Part shown: in pieces, positions 8,393-15,640 of the stretch
How the letters are laid out: every line of letters begins with the position of its first letter
Numbering within the stretch: position 1 is the stretch's first letter
DNA from: Streptomyces puniciscabiei
GTDB lineage: Bacteria; Actinomycetota; Actinomycetes; Streptomycetales; Streptomycetaceae
Reading direction: 5' to 3'
Length of the DNA: 64,000 nucleotides
Assembly (NCBI RefSeq): GCF_006715785.1
Contig: NZ_VFNX01000001.1
Location: 6,490,001-6,554,000, forward strand
The notes under the pieces: generated by a model
Seen by the model: only the letters and a program-made list of their open reading frames with translations
Told to the model about the DNA's origin: nothing
Databases searched by the model: none
Program-made: the position numbers and the translations under genes

Positions 8393-10201
8393 ATGCATCC
8401 CGACCGAGAACCGTCCTGGACCCCGCCTGCCGACGCCAAGGAACAGCCCCGGCAGGTGCGCCGCATCCTGAAGCTCTTCCGCCCTTACCGCGGGCGGCTC
8501 GCGATCGTCGGCCTGCTGGTCGGCGCCTCCTCGCTGGTTTCGGTGGCCACGCCGTTCCTGCTCAAGGAGACGCTGGACGTCGCGATCCCCCAGGGCCGCA
8601 CCGGCCTGCTCAGCCTGCTCGCGCTCGGCATGATCCTCAGTGCCGTCCTCTCCAGCGTCTTCGGCGTGCTCCAGACGTTGATCTCGACCACCGTCGGCCA
8701 GCGCGTCATGCACGACCTGCGCACCGCCGTCTACGGCCGCCTGCAGCGCATGTCGCTCGCCTTCTTCACGCGCACGCGCACCGGCGAGGTGCAGTCCCGG
8801 ATCGCCAACGACATCGGCGGCATGCAGGCCACCGTCACCTCGACCGCCACCTCCCTGGTCTCCAACGCCACCAGCGTGGTCGCCACGATCGTCGCGATGG
8901 TCGCCCTCGACTGGCGGCTCACGATCGTCTCCCTGCTCCTGCTGCCGGTGTTCGTGTGGATCAGCCGCCGCGTCGGCAACGAACGCAAGAAGATCACCAC
9001 ACAGCGGCAGAAACAGATGGCCGCGATGGCGGCCACCGTCACCGAGTCGCTCTCGGTCAGCGGCATCCTGCTCGGCCGCACCATGGGCCGCTCCGACTCG
9101 CTCACCGCGTCCTTCGCCGAGGAGTCCGAGCGCCTGGTCGACCTGGAAGTGAGGTCGAACATGGCCGGGCGCTGGCGCATGGCCGTGATCACCATCGTCA
9201 TGGCCGCCATGCCCGCCGTCATCTACTGGACGGCCGGCCTGGCCCTGCAGTTCGGCGGCCCCAAGGTCTCCCTGGGCACCATCGTGGCGTTCGTCTCGCT
9301 CCAGCAGGGACTGTTCCGGCCGGCCGTGAGTCTGCTCGCCACCGGTGTCCAGATCCAGACCTCCCTCGCCCTGTTCCAGCGCATCTTCGAGTATCTGGAC
9401 CTGCCCATCGACATCACCGAGCGCGAGCGGCCCGTCCACCTCGACCAGGTCAAGGGCGAAGTCCGCTTCGAGGGCGTGGAGTTCCGCTACGACCATGACA
9501 GCGGGGCCCGCGCCGTCCTCGACGGCGTCGACATCACCGTGCCGGCGGGCGGCAGCCTCGCCGTCGTCGGCCCGACCGGTGCCGGCAAGTCCACGCTCGG
9601 CTATCTGGTGCCCCGCCTCTACGACGTCACCGAAGGCCGCGTCACCATCGACGGGGTCGACGTCCGGGACCTAGACTTCGACACCCTCGCCCGCGCGGTC
9701 GGCGTCGTCTCGCAGGAGACGTACCTCTTCCACGCCTCGGTCGCCGACAACCTCCGATTCGCCAAGCCGGACGCCACGGACGAGGAACTGCAGGCGGCGG
9801 CCAGGGCGGCGCAGATACACGACCACATAGCCGCGCTGCCCGATGGCTACGACACGGTCGTCGGCGAGCGCGGCCACCGATTCTCCGGCGGCGAGAAGCA
9901 GCGCCTCGCGATCGCCCGCACCATCCTGCGCGATCCGCCGGTCCTCATCCTCGACGAGGCGACCAGTGCGCTCGACACCCGTACGGAGGCGGCCGTACAG
10001 GAGGCGATCGACGCCCTGTCGGCCGACCGGACGACGATCACCATCGCCCACCGCCTGTCCACGATCCGCGGCGCCGACCAGATCGTGGTCCTCGACTCCG
10101 GACGGGTCGCCGAACGCGGCAGCCACGAGGAACTGCTGGAACTGGACGGGCGGTACGCCGCGCTGGTGCGCCGGGACGCGCAGCTCGAACCGGCGAGCTG
10201 A
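8393..10201 (+). CDS. ABC exporter (fused permease and ATPase), probable drug efflux
   Basis: 602 residues, a complete half-transporter that probably works as a homodimer. The six-helix membrane domain spans about residues 30-320. The ATPase domain has Walker A GPTGAGKST (about 392-400), Q-loop VVSQETYLF, signature FSGGEKQRL (about 496), Walker B VLILDEATSALD and H-loop TIAHRLST, all intact. The first residue of the signature is F instead of L. It starts at an ATG with a GTAGGAG ribosome site and is divergent from marR, so it is probably derepressed by the ligand of that regulator. The exported compound is unknown; MarR control suggests a toxic small molecule. Confidence 0.92.
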   Translation: MHPDREPSWTPPADAKEQPRQVRRILKLFRPYRGRLAIVGLLVGASSLVSVATPFLLKETLDVAIPQGRTGLLSLLALGMILSAVLSSVFGVLQTLISTTVGQRVMHDLRTAVYGRLQRMSLAFFTRTRTGEVQSRIANDIGGMQATVTSTATSLVSNATSVVATIVAMVALDWRLTIVSLLLLPVFVWISRRVGNERKKITTQRQKQMAAMAATVTESLSVSGILLGRTMGRSDSLTASFAEESERLVDLEVRSNMAGRWRMAVITIVMAAMPAVIYWTAGLALQFGGPKVSLGTIVAFVSLQQGLFRPAVSLLATGVQIQTSLALFQRIFEYLDLPIDITERERPVHLDQVKGEVRFEGVEFRYDHDSGARAVLDGVDITVPAGGSLAVVGPTGAGKSTLGYLVPRLYDVTEGRVTIDGVDVRDLDFDTLARAVGVVSQETYLFHASVADNLRFAKPDATDEELQAAARAAQIHDHIAALPDGYDTVVGERGHRFSGGEKQRLAIARTILRDPPVLILDEATSALDTRTEAAVQEAIDALSADRTTITIAHRLSTIRGADQIVVLDSGRVAERGSHEELLELDGRYAALVRRDAQLEPAS

Positions 10202-10288
10202 AGGCGGCCGGGACCGACGCGCTGACGCTGTGACCGACAGACCGAACAGATGCCGGGTTCATGGTGATATGCGTATTACCGTTCCCGC

Positions 10289-11173
10289 ATGCAGACGAAC
10301 ATTCCGCCACGGAGCACGATCCGACTGACACGCCGGGGCAGACTCGTCCTCGTCGTGGCCGGCGCCGTCGTGGCCGGTACCGCCGTGGCGGTGCCGCTGC
10401 TGACGATGAACAGCGGACCCGAGCAGACACCGGCCGCCACACTCGTCGTCCCTGAGGGCTGGCGTGCGAGCCAGGTGTACGACGCGATCGACAAGGCCCT
10501 GAGGCTGCCTCCCGGAAGCACACGCAGGTCCGTCGCAAAGGCCGGTCTGAAGCTGCCGAGGGACGCCGCCGGGAACCCGGAGGGCTATCTCTACCCGGCG
10601 ACATATCCCCTACGGAAGGGAGCGACCCCCGAGTCCCTGCTGCGCTTCATGGTCGACACCGCCGACAGCAAGTTCGACGCGGCGCCGATCGCGGCCGGGG
10701 CGCAGCGCAACGCGACGAACCTCTACCAGACCGTCACCATCGCCAGCATCGTCCAGGCCGAGGCCGCGACCAAGGCGGACATGGGCAAGGTCGCCCGGGT
10801 CGTCCTCAACCGGCTCGAGCGCGGGATGCCGCTGCAGATGGACTCGACGATCAACTACGCGCTGAACCGCAACACCGTCCACACCACCCAGGACGACACC
10901 CGCATCGAGAGCCCCTACAACTCCTACCAGCGCATGGGCCTGCCGCCCACACCGATCGACAACCCCGGCGAGGACGCGATGCGCGCCGCGCTCAACCCGA
11001 CGCCGGGCGACTGGCTGTACTTCGTCACGGTCAAGCCCGGAGACACCCGCTTCACCTCCGAGTACGCGACGCACATGCGCAACGTGGCGGAGTTCAACTC
11101 CCTCCACGAGGGCACCGGCCGGCCGCAGAGCCCGAGCCGGACTCGGTCCTCCTCGCGGTCCTCGGCCCGCTGA
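10289..11173 (+). CDS. MltG/YceG-like endolytic murein transglycosylase
   Basis: 294 residues. One membrane helix (about 18-40) is followed by an outside domain. Family marks are EGYLYPATYPL (98-108), the catalytic-glutamate block IASIVQAEAA (E158), SPYNSYQRMGLPPTPI and the ALNPTPGDWLYFV tail. MltG cuts nascent glycan strands near the membrane and helps set chain length. This copy lacks the long N-terminal cytoplasmic extension of the main Streptomyces MltG and does not lie with aroE or ruvX, so it is probably an accessory paralogue. There is no Shine-Dalgarno, and a TATTAC -10-like hexamer lies 9 nt before the ATG, so a very short leader or leaderless start is likely. The C-terminal Ser/Arg tail looks disordered. 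Confidence 0.85.
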   Translation: MQTNIPPRSTIRLTRRGRLVLVVAGAVVAGTAVAVPLLTMNSGPEQTPAATLVVPEGWRASQVYDAIDKALRLPPGSTRRSVAKAGLKLPRDAAGNPEGYLYPATYPLRKGATPESLLRFMVDTADSKFDAAPIAAGAQRNATNLYQTVTIASIVQAEAATKADMGKVARVVLNRLERGMPLQMDSTINYALNRNTVHTTQDDTRIESPYNSYQRMGLPPTPIDNPGEDAMRAALNPTPGDWLYFVTVKPGDTRFTSEYATHMRNVAEFNSLHEGTGRPQSPSRTRSSSRSSAR

Positions 11174-11185
11174 GCCGGCGGTACG

Positions 11186-12265
11186 TCACGCGGCGACCGG
11201 CTGTTCCCCGGCCAGCAGTCGCCTGATGTCCCGGACGGCCGCGCGGCCGGCCCGGTTCGCGCCGATGGTGCTGGCCGACGGCCCGTAGCCGACGAGATGG
11301 ACGCGCGGATCGGCCACCGCCCGGGTGCCCTCGACCCGGATCCCGCCGCCCGGCTCGCGCAGCCGCAGCGGACGGAGGTGATCCAGCGCGGCACGGAACC
11401 CGGTCGCCCAGAGGATCACATCGGCGGTGACGTGCCGTCCGCCGTCCCACTCCACACCGTCCGGGGTGATCCGGTCGAACATCGGCTGCCGGTCCAGTAC
11501 TCCGTCCGCGAGCCCCCGCCGGACGGCGTCGTTGAGGGGCAGCCCGGTGACCGAGACCACGCTGCGCGGGGGCAGACCCTGGCGCACCCGCTCCTCCACT
11601 AGCGCGACGGCCGCGCGGCCCGCCTCCGGGTCGAACGAGCCCTCGCGGAACACGGGAGGCCGCCGGGTCACCCAGGTGGTCGCGGCCGCGTACGGGGCCA
11701 GCTCCAGCAGGTGCTGGGTACCCGAGGCGCCGCCGCCCACGACCACGACACGCCGGCCGGCGAACTCCTCGGGTCCGGCGTACTGCGCGGTGTGCAACTG
11801 CCGCCCACGGAAGGTCTCCTGGCCGGGATAACGGGGCCAGAACGGCCGGTCCCATGTGCCGGTCGCATTGATCAGGGCGCGCGTCGACCAGGTGCCGGCC
11901 GAGGTCTCCACGAGCAGCCGCCCGCCGTCTCCCTCCCGTACCGCGCGTACGTCGACGGGCCGTCGCACGCGCAGGCCGAAGGTGCGCTCGTACCGGTCGA
12001 AGTACTCACCGATCACCTCCGCCGAGGGGCGCGCGGGGTCGGCGTCCGTCAGCTCCATGCCGGGCAGCGCGTGCATCCCGTGCACCTTGCCGTACGTCAG
12101 CGAGGGCCACCGGAACTGCCAGGCGCCGCCCGGCGCGGGGGAGTGGTCGAGGACCACGAAGTCGCGGTCCGGCTCGAAACCGGTGCGCCGCAGATGGTAG
12201 GCGCTGGACAGCCCGGCCTGACCGGCGCCGATGACAACAACCTCGACCTCACTCGATTCGTTCAC
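11186..12265 (-). CDS. FMO-like flavin monooxygenase / NAD(P)-binding oxidoreductase
   Basis: 359 residues. An FAD-binding Rossmann motif GAGQAG lies at 13-18 and an NADPH-binding GGGASG at 177-182. Between them sits a FMO-type fingerprint, FRGRQLHTAQY (152-162), matching FxGxxxHxxxY. These proteins oxygenate soft nucleophiles (S or N atoms) or ketones using NADPH and oxygen. The gene follows the decayed sulfonate operon on the same strand, so a former role in organosulfur use is possible but is inference. The ATG at 12265 gives an N-terminus ending right at the first Rossmann strand, as expected. Confidence 0.85.
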   Translation of the reverse strand: MNESSEVEVVVIGAGQAGLSSAYHLRRTGFEPDRDFVVLDHSPAPGGAWQFRWPSLTYGKVHGMHALPGMELTDADPARPSAEVIGEYFDRYERTFGLRVRRPVDVRAVREGDGGRLLVETSAGTWSTRALINATGTWDRPFWPRYPGQETFRGRQLHTAQYAGPEEFAGRRVVVVGGGASGTQHLLELAPYAAATTWVTRRPPVFREGSFDPEAGRAAVALVEERVRQGLPPRSVVSVTGLPLNDAVRRGLADGVLDRQPMFDRITPDGVEWDGGRHVTADVILWATGFRAALDHLRPLRLREPGGGIRVEGTRAVADPRVHLVGYGPSASTIGANRAGRAAVRDIRRLLAGEQPVAA

Positions 12266-12355
12266 GATTCTACTAACCTGGTTCCGGGCGTGGATCTTCC
12301 CGAGTGCCCGATGGGCAGGGCCCCGGAGCCGGACAGGGCCCCGCCACGCCCCGGC

Positions 12356-12556
12356 TCAGCGTCCGCCGGAGACCAGCAGTGGCGTCTGGCCCCCTGCGAC
12401 CGGAGTCGCCGTACGGTCCAGCAGGCCACGGGCCGACATGCCCGGGGCCCGGACCCCGGCGGCCTTGCGGGCGCCGGTGGGGCCGTAGGCATGCCGGTCG
12501 ACCAGCGTGCGCCCGTCGCCGCCGGTCGGCGGGAACCCATGCGGTCGTACGGTCAT
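12356..12556 (-). pseudogene. Remnant of an SsuD-like flavin-dependent sulfonate monooxygenase
   Basis: A 66-codon open frame starting at an ATG with a good AGGAG site. The first 25 residues (MTVRPHGFPPTGGDGRTLVD onward) resemble the N-terminus of LLM-class alkanesulfonate monooxygenases, which is normally MTxxFHWFLPT. The remaining 40 residues do not continue that protein, and the family is about 360-380 residues long. I read this as a large internal deletion that leaves the start and perhaps the tail. It lies directly downstream of the SsuC/SsuA remnant, which supports a wrecked ssu operon. A functional small peptide is the less likely alternative. Confidence 0.5.
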
Positions 12557-12572
12557 GCCGATGTCTCCTTCC

Positions 12573-13152
12573 TCAGCCCTTGGCCGGGGTCGTCGACGGC
12601 GGCAGATCACCGTTGAACCGCGTGTCCACGAAGTTGCCGAAGTCCACCTTCTGCGGGATGAGCCTCAACTTGGCGAAGCTGTCGACGATCTGCTGCTCGG
12701 AGGCGACGAGCGGCTTGTCTACGGCGACCGCGACACTCCACCAGGTCCTCACCGACGCTGAACAGCCCCGAGACCAGGGCGAGTCCGGTACCGATCAGGG
12801 TCCCGAACAGCAGCCCGAACGCGACCCGCTGCAGCGAGGTGCCCAGGGCCGACGGCAGCGAACCGTCACTGACCAGGTCCCAGCCGACCTGACCGATACG
12901 GCCCGGTGACGCGAGCACATCCGCCGTCAGCACGCCAGCGGCGCTGAGGAGTTGCCACAGGGCGAGTAGCAGGACCGGGCCGGCGGTGCGGCGCAGCCAG
13001 CGGGGGATGCGCAGGCCGCGGAAGGAGGCGGGGACGACGGGCTGGAGGTCCGGGGCGGAGCGTTCGGAATGCGCCGCCCCGCGATCGTCGGAGTTGGGTA
13101 TACCGGAAATATCCGGATCGGAAGAGCTGGGTGGGGCATGGCTGATGCTCAT
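12573..13152 (-). pseudogene. Decayed sulfonate ABC importer: SsuC start joined to SsuA end
   Basis: The frame opens at ATG 13152 (GGAG 6 nt upstream) and encodes the N-terminus of an SsuC-like permease: a proline/serine-rich lead, PVLLLALWQLLSAAG, LASPGRIGQVGWDLV and LVSGLFSVGEDLVE. Near 12740 this identity stops. From there, in another frame, the sequence encodes the C-terminus of an SsuA-like binding protein (SVAVAVDKPLVASEQQ, then AKLRLIPQKVDFGNF) ending at the TGA at 12573. The rest of the permease, presumably the ATPase, and most of the binding protein are gone. A single deletion with a frame change explains it. The pseudogene lies downstream of an intact leader peptide gene. Confidence 0.75.
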
Positions 13153-13224
13153 GGGCTGCTCCACGGAGGGGAAGAGCACGGGTGGGGAGTACGGGGGACT
13201 CGGCTCGTACGCCGACAGGTCATG

Positions 13225-13252
13225 CCCGCCTCAACGTGAGGTCACGGGCGGG
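13225..13252 (-). promoter_or_regulatory. Hairpin between leader peptide and ssu remnant (candidate attenuator)
   Basis: Two stacked perfect arm pairs: CCCGCC (13225-13230) with GGCGGG (13247-13252), and CGTGA with TCACG inside. It lies 40 nt downstream of the leader peptide stop on the same strand, where an attenuation terminator would be expected. Confidence 0.45.
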
Positions 13253-13291
13253 GCAGCGGAGCCCGGGAGGGGGGAGAAACGGAAAAGGGCG

Positions 13292-13375
13292 TCAGCGGCC
13301 GCGGCGACACGCGGCGGAGGCCACCCGCAGCAGGTCGATATGACCGCGCGTGGTGAGCAGGGCTGAACGCAACAT
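13292..13375 (-). CDS. Short leader peptide of the actinobacterial sulfur-gene type
   Basis: 27 codons on the minus strand. The peptide begins MLRSALLTTRGHIDLL, continues RVASAACRRGR and then stops. I recognise the LTTRxHIDLxRVASAxC pattern of the family annotated as putative leader peptide in Streptomyces, which lies before sulfate, cysteine and sulfonate genes. The cysteine near the end is the expected sensing codon: a ribosome stalling there when cysteinyl-tRNA is short would change folding downstream. A TTGACC/TACGTT promoter with an 18-nt spacer places the transcript start at or next to the ATG, so it is probably leaderless. The genes it once controlled (ssuC, ssuA, ssuD) are now broken, leaving an orphan sensor. 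Confidence 0.8.
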   Translation of the reverse strand: MLRSALLTTRGHIDLLRVASAACRRGR

Positions 13376-13382
13376 GCGGCAG

Positions 13383-13412
13383 AACGTAGCCAGATGCCCG
13401 GCCCACGGTCAA
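13383..13412 (-). promoter_or_regulatory. Promoter of the leader peptide transcript
   Basis: On the minus strand, TTGACC (13412-13407) and TACGTT (13388-13383) are separated by 18 nt. The -10 box ends 7 nt before the ATG at 13375, consistent with a leaderless mRNA. Confidence 0.6.
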
Positions 13413-13496
13413 TGGCGTCTCGATCTGTGGACCGGCGTCTCAGGACGTGCTCCTGCCACACGGTGCGGAAGCCGGCGTATGAGCCAGGATGGGGGC

Positions 13497-13919
13497 ATGC
13501 CAGATGCCTTCACCACCCGCATGCTGCACATCTCCACCGGTTCCCGGGAGCGCGTCGTCGACCTCACCGCCGACTGCGAGGACTTCCTGCGCGAGGCGGC
13601 GGCCGGCCGCGACGGCCTGCTCAGCGTCTTCGTCCCGCACGCAACGGCCGGAATCGCCGTCATCGAGACGGGCGCCGGCAGCGACGACGACCTCCTTGCC
13701 GCCCTGCACACCCTGCTCCCCGCCGACGACCGCTGGCAGCACCGCCACGGCAGCCCCGGCCACGGCCGCGACCACGTCCTCCCGGCCCTCGTCCCACCCC
13801 ACGCCACCCTGCCCGTGATCGCCGGCCGCCTGGAGCTGGGCACCTGGCAGTCGGTCTGCCTGGTCGACACCAACAGGGACAACCCCAGCCGCCAGGTGCG
13901 GCTGAGCTTCCTCGGCTGA
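13497..13919 (+). CDS. YjbQ family protein (UPF0047)
   Basis: 140 residues, the normal size of the family. Visible marks are LLSVFVPHATAGIAVIE near residue 45, an HRHGSPGHGRDH segment and the end motif ELGTWQSVCLVDTNRDNPSRQVRLSF. YjbQ proteins are small trimers, linked to a weak thiamine phosphate synthase activity; the true role is not settled. The ATG at 13497 starts the conserved fold; an upstream ATG at 13479 in frame is possible. It is divergent from the sulfonate leader peptide gene with a 121-bp gap. Confidence 0.85.
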   Translation: MPDAFTTRMLHISTGSRERVVDLTADCEDFLREAAAGRDGLLSVFVPHATAGIAVIETGAGSDDDLLAALHTLLPADDRWQHRHGSPGHGRDHVLPALVPPHATLPVIAGRLELGTWQSVCLVDTNRDNPSRQVRLSFLG

Positions 13920-14014
13920 CGCATGTGCCGCAGCTGCGTCGTCCTGGCCCAGGTCGGGGCGCCGGCATGAGGTGGTCTCGCGGGGTGCGCGGCAGGCGAC
14001 GGCAGGAGATCGTC

Positions 14015-14271
14015 TCTCGGACGATCCAAAATCGACTCGTGGGCCCGGGCACGCTTGGTGTGGCGCACAACGTGACGCTGCCGCCCCCGCGCCACGAGCG
14101 CCTCCCTGACTTCCGGGTCCTGGTCCTCGACAACCATCCGCTCATTCCGACCGGTTCCGCTGTGCGGACGGGCGTGAACCGGGTGGCCGACGCGCTGGTC
14201 GACGGCGGCACACGCGTCGAACGGCACAGTCCCCTGCTGCCCGACCTGACCGAAGCCGCCACGGTCTGGCC
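14015..14271 (+). pseudogene. Fragment of an amidase gene
   Basis: In one frame, residues reading LPDFRVLVLDNHPLIPTGSA and then VNRVADALVDGGTRVERHSP, LLPDLTEAATVW match my memory of the middle to late part of amidase-signature enzymes, just before the substrate-binding region. No amidase-signature core (GGSSGG) is present and there is no start with a ribosome site. The match stops abruptly at about 14271, where a second fragment from another gene begins in a different frame. This is a relic. Confidence 0.55.
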
Positions 14272-14282
14272 CGGCGGCTCCC

Positions 14283-14600
14283 GGTGTCCAGCCCGACCAA
14301 CTGCCAGCCCTGACCGGCACGTTCGGCAACCGGGTCGCCGAGCTCGACCGGATGAACAGCCTGTGCGGCGAACCCGGCAGGGTGCGGCTCGCCGTCCTCG
14401 CCGGGCTGCCCGGGGTGGGCAAGACGGCGCTCGCCTGCCGCTGGGCGGACACCCGGCGCGCGTACAGCTGCGAGGCCGACGCGCGGGAGGAGCTCGCCGG
14501 CCTCGCGCGGCGGACCGGCCGCCACCGGGACCGGGTGCGCGCTTGGCCGACCCGCGTCCTCGGGAACCTCGAGACGAGCATCGGCTCGGCTCCGGCGGAC
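14283..14600 (+). pseudogene. Fragment of an AfsR/SARP-type NB-ARC ATPase gene
   Basis: The frame reads GVQPDQLPALTGTFGNR, then a helix and LAVLAGLPGVGKTALACRWA, with an intact Walker A (GLPGVGKTAL). This is the segment that joins the BTAD domain to the NB-ARC domain in AfsR/SARP regulators. It lacks the DNA-binding part before it and everything after the P-loop; after about 14470 the protein identity is lost. Together with the amidase piece it shows that this 700-bp stretch is a patch of deletion debris upstream of the LuxR gene's end. Confidence 0.55.
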
Positions 14601-14638
14601 CGCTCCACAGCAATGAATCGCGCAAGTCGCGCTCTGGC

Positions 14639-15430
14639 TCAGGGTGGACCGGGTGACGGCACCAGACCGAGTCGCTGGGCGCGCAGCACGGTGCCCAGCC
14701 GGTCGCGGGTGCCCAGCTTGCGGTAGATGTTCTCGACGTGCTTGTGCACCGTGCGGACGGAGATGCCGAGGCGACGGCCGATGGCGTCGGCGGTGAGCGC
14801 GTCGGTGAGCAGCAGCAGGACGGTCGTCTCGCGGGGCGTCAGCGCGCAGTCCGCCGCCCGCTCGTCCGGCGCTCCGCCCGGCCCGAGCCCGCGCCGCCAC
14901 TCCTCCAGCAGCAGCCGCTGCCGCTCCACGGCCGCCAGCAGCGGCTGCGCGCGCTCCGCCATGGCGAGATGGTCGTCGGTGAAGTCCCTACCGGCGCGGT
15001 AGACCAGGCACCCGGTGACCGGGGTGGTGCTCTCGGGAAGCGGCACGCCCAGCACCTGATCGACGTCGAGCGCTTCGCCCAGCAGACGCGCCGTGGGACT
15101 GCCCGGCCAGCGCCGCCCCGCCGCCCGACGGGCGGTGACGGGCAACCGGTCGGTCCTGTCGGCATAGTGCCGGGCGAAGGGATATCCCGCGCGGAGCAGG
15201 GCCAGGTCCGATTCCCCGAGCCGGCCCAGCTCGGCGGCGGCAGCATCGGGCGCCGCACCGATCGTGCCCGCGTGCTCGCTCCAGTCGTCCAGTTTGTGGA
15301 TCGCCGCCTCGCCGCCGCACAGATCCGTCAGGGCGCCGGCGAGCATCGGCCACAGGTGCGCGGGCTCCCGATCGTGCAGCGCCGCCACGGCGACCGCCGT
15401 CATGCGCTCATAAGCCTTGTCCAGCCCCAC
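14639..15430 (-). CDS. LuxR family transcriptional regulator
   Basis: 263 residues. The C-terminal 60 residues are a LuxR-type helix-turn-helix: LTPRETTVLLLLTDALTADA, then IGRRLGISVRTVHKHVENIY and RKLGTRDRLG. The N-terminal 190 residues look like a GAF-like or other sensory domain, with no phospho-acceptor receiver signature. The GTG at 15430 is chosen for GGAGAGG a few nt upstream; the frame is open further but would read through the promoter region. A small palindrome CGTAC-TT-GTACG at 15478-15489, about 48 nt upstream, could be an operator. The target is unknown; the gene next to it on the same strand is the long SWIM operon, which ends 211 bp upstream. Confidence 0.85.
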   Translation of the reverse strand: MGLDKAYERMTAVAVAALHDREPAHLWPMLAGALTDLCGGEAAIHKLDDWSEHAGTIGAAPDAAAAELGRLGESDLALLRAGYPFARHYADRTDRLPVTARRAAGRRWPGSPTARLLGEALDVDQVLGVPLPESTTPVTGCLVYRAGRDFTDDHLAMAERAQPLLAAVERQRLLLEEWRRGLGPGGAPDERAADCALTPRETTVLLLLTDALTADAIGRRLGISVRTVHKHVENIYRKLGTRDRLGTVLRAQRLGLVPSPGPP

Positions 15431-15640
15431 CTGTTCCTCTCCGGTCGCCTCGCGGCCCGTCCTCGGCCGTCCACGTACGTACTTGTACGCATACCCCCGC
15501 GGCCCCCGGCTGTCGCACACTGCAACCCGCGGCACCGGCCTGTGCGGACCTCCGTGCGGCGGGCCGCCGGCACGGGGGAACGGCGGCCCGTCCGGTGTCG
15601 CGTCCCTTCACCCCCGCACTCCGGCCGGGGCCCTCTCGCG

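Noticed and set aside
15478..15489. CGTACTTGTACG palindrome upstream of the LuxR gene as a firm operator
   Set aside because: Only 5-bp arms and a motif that can occur by chance; mentioned with the gene but not listed as a site.
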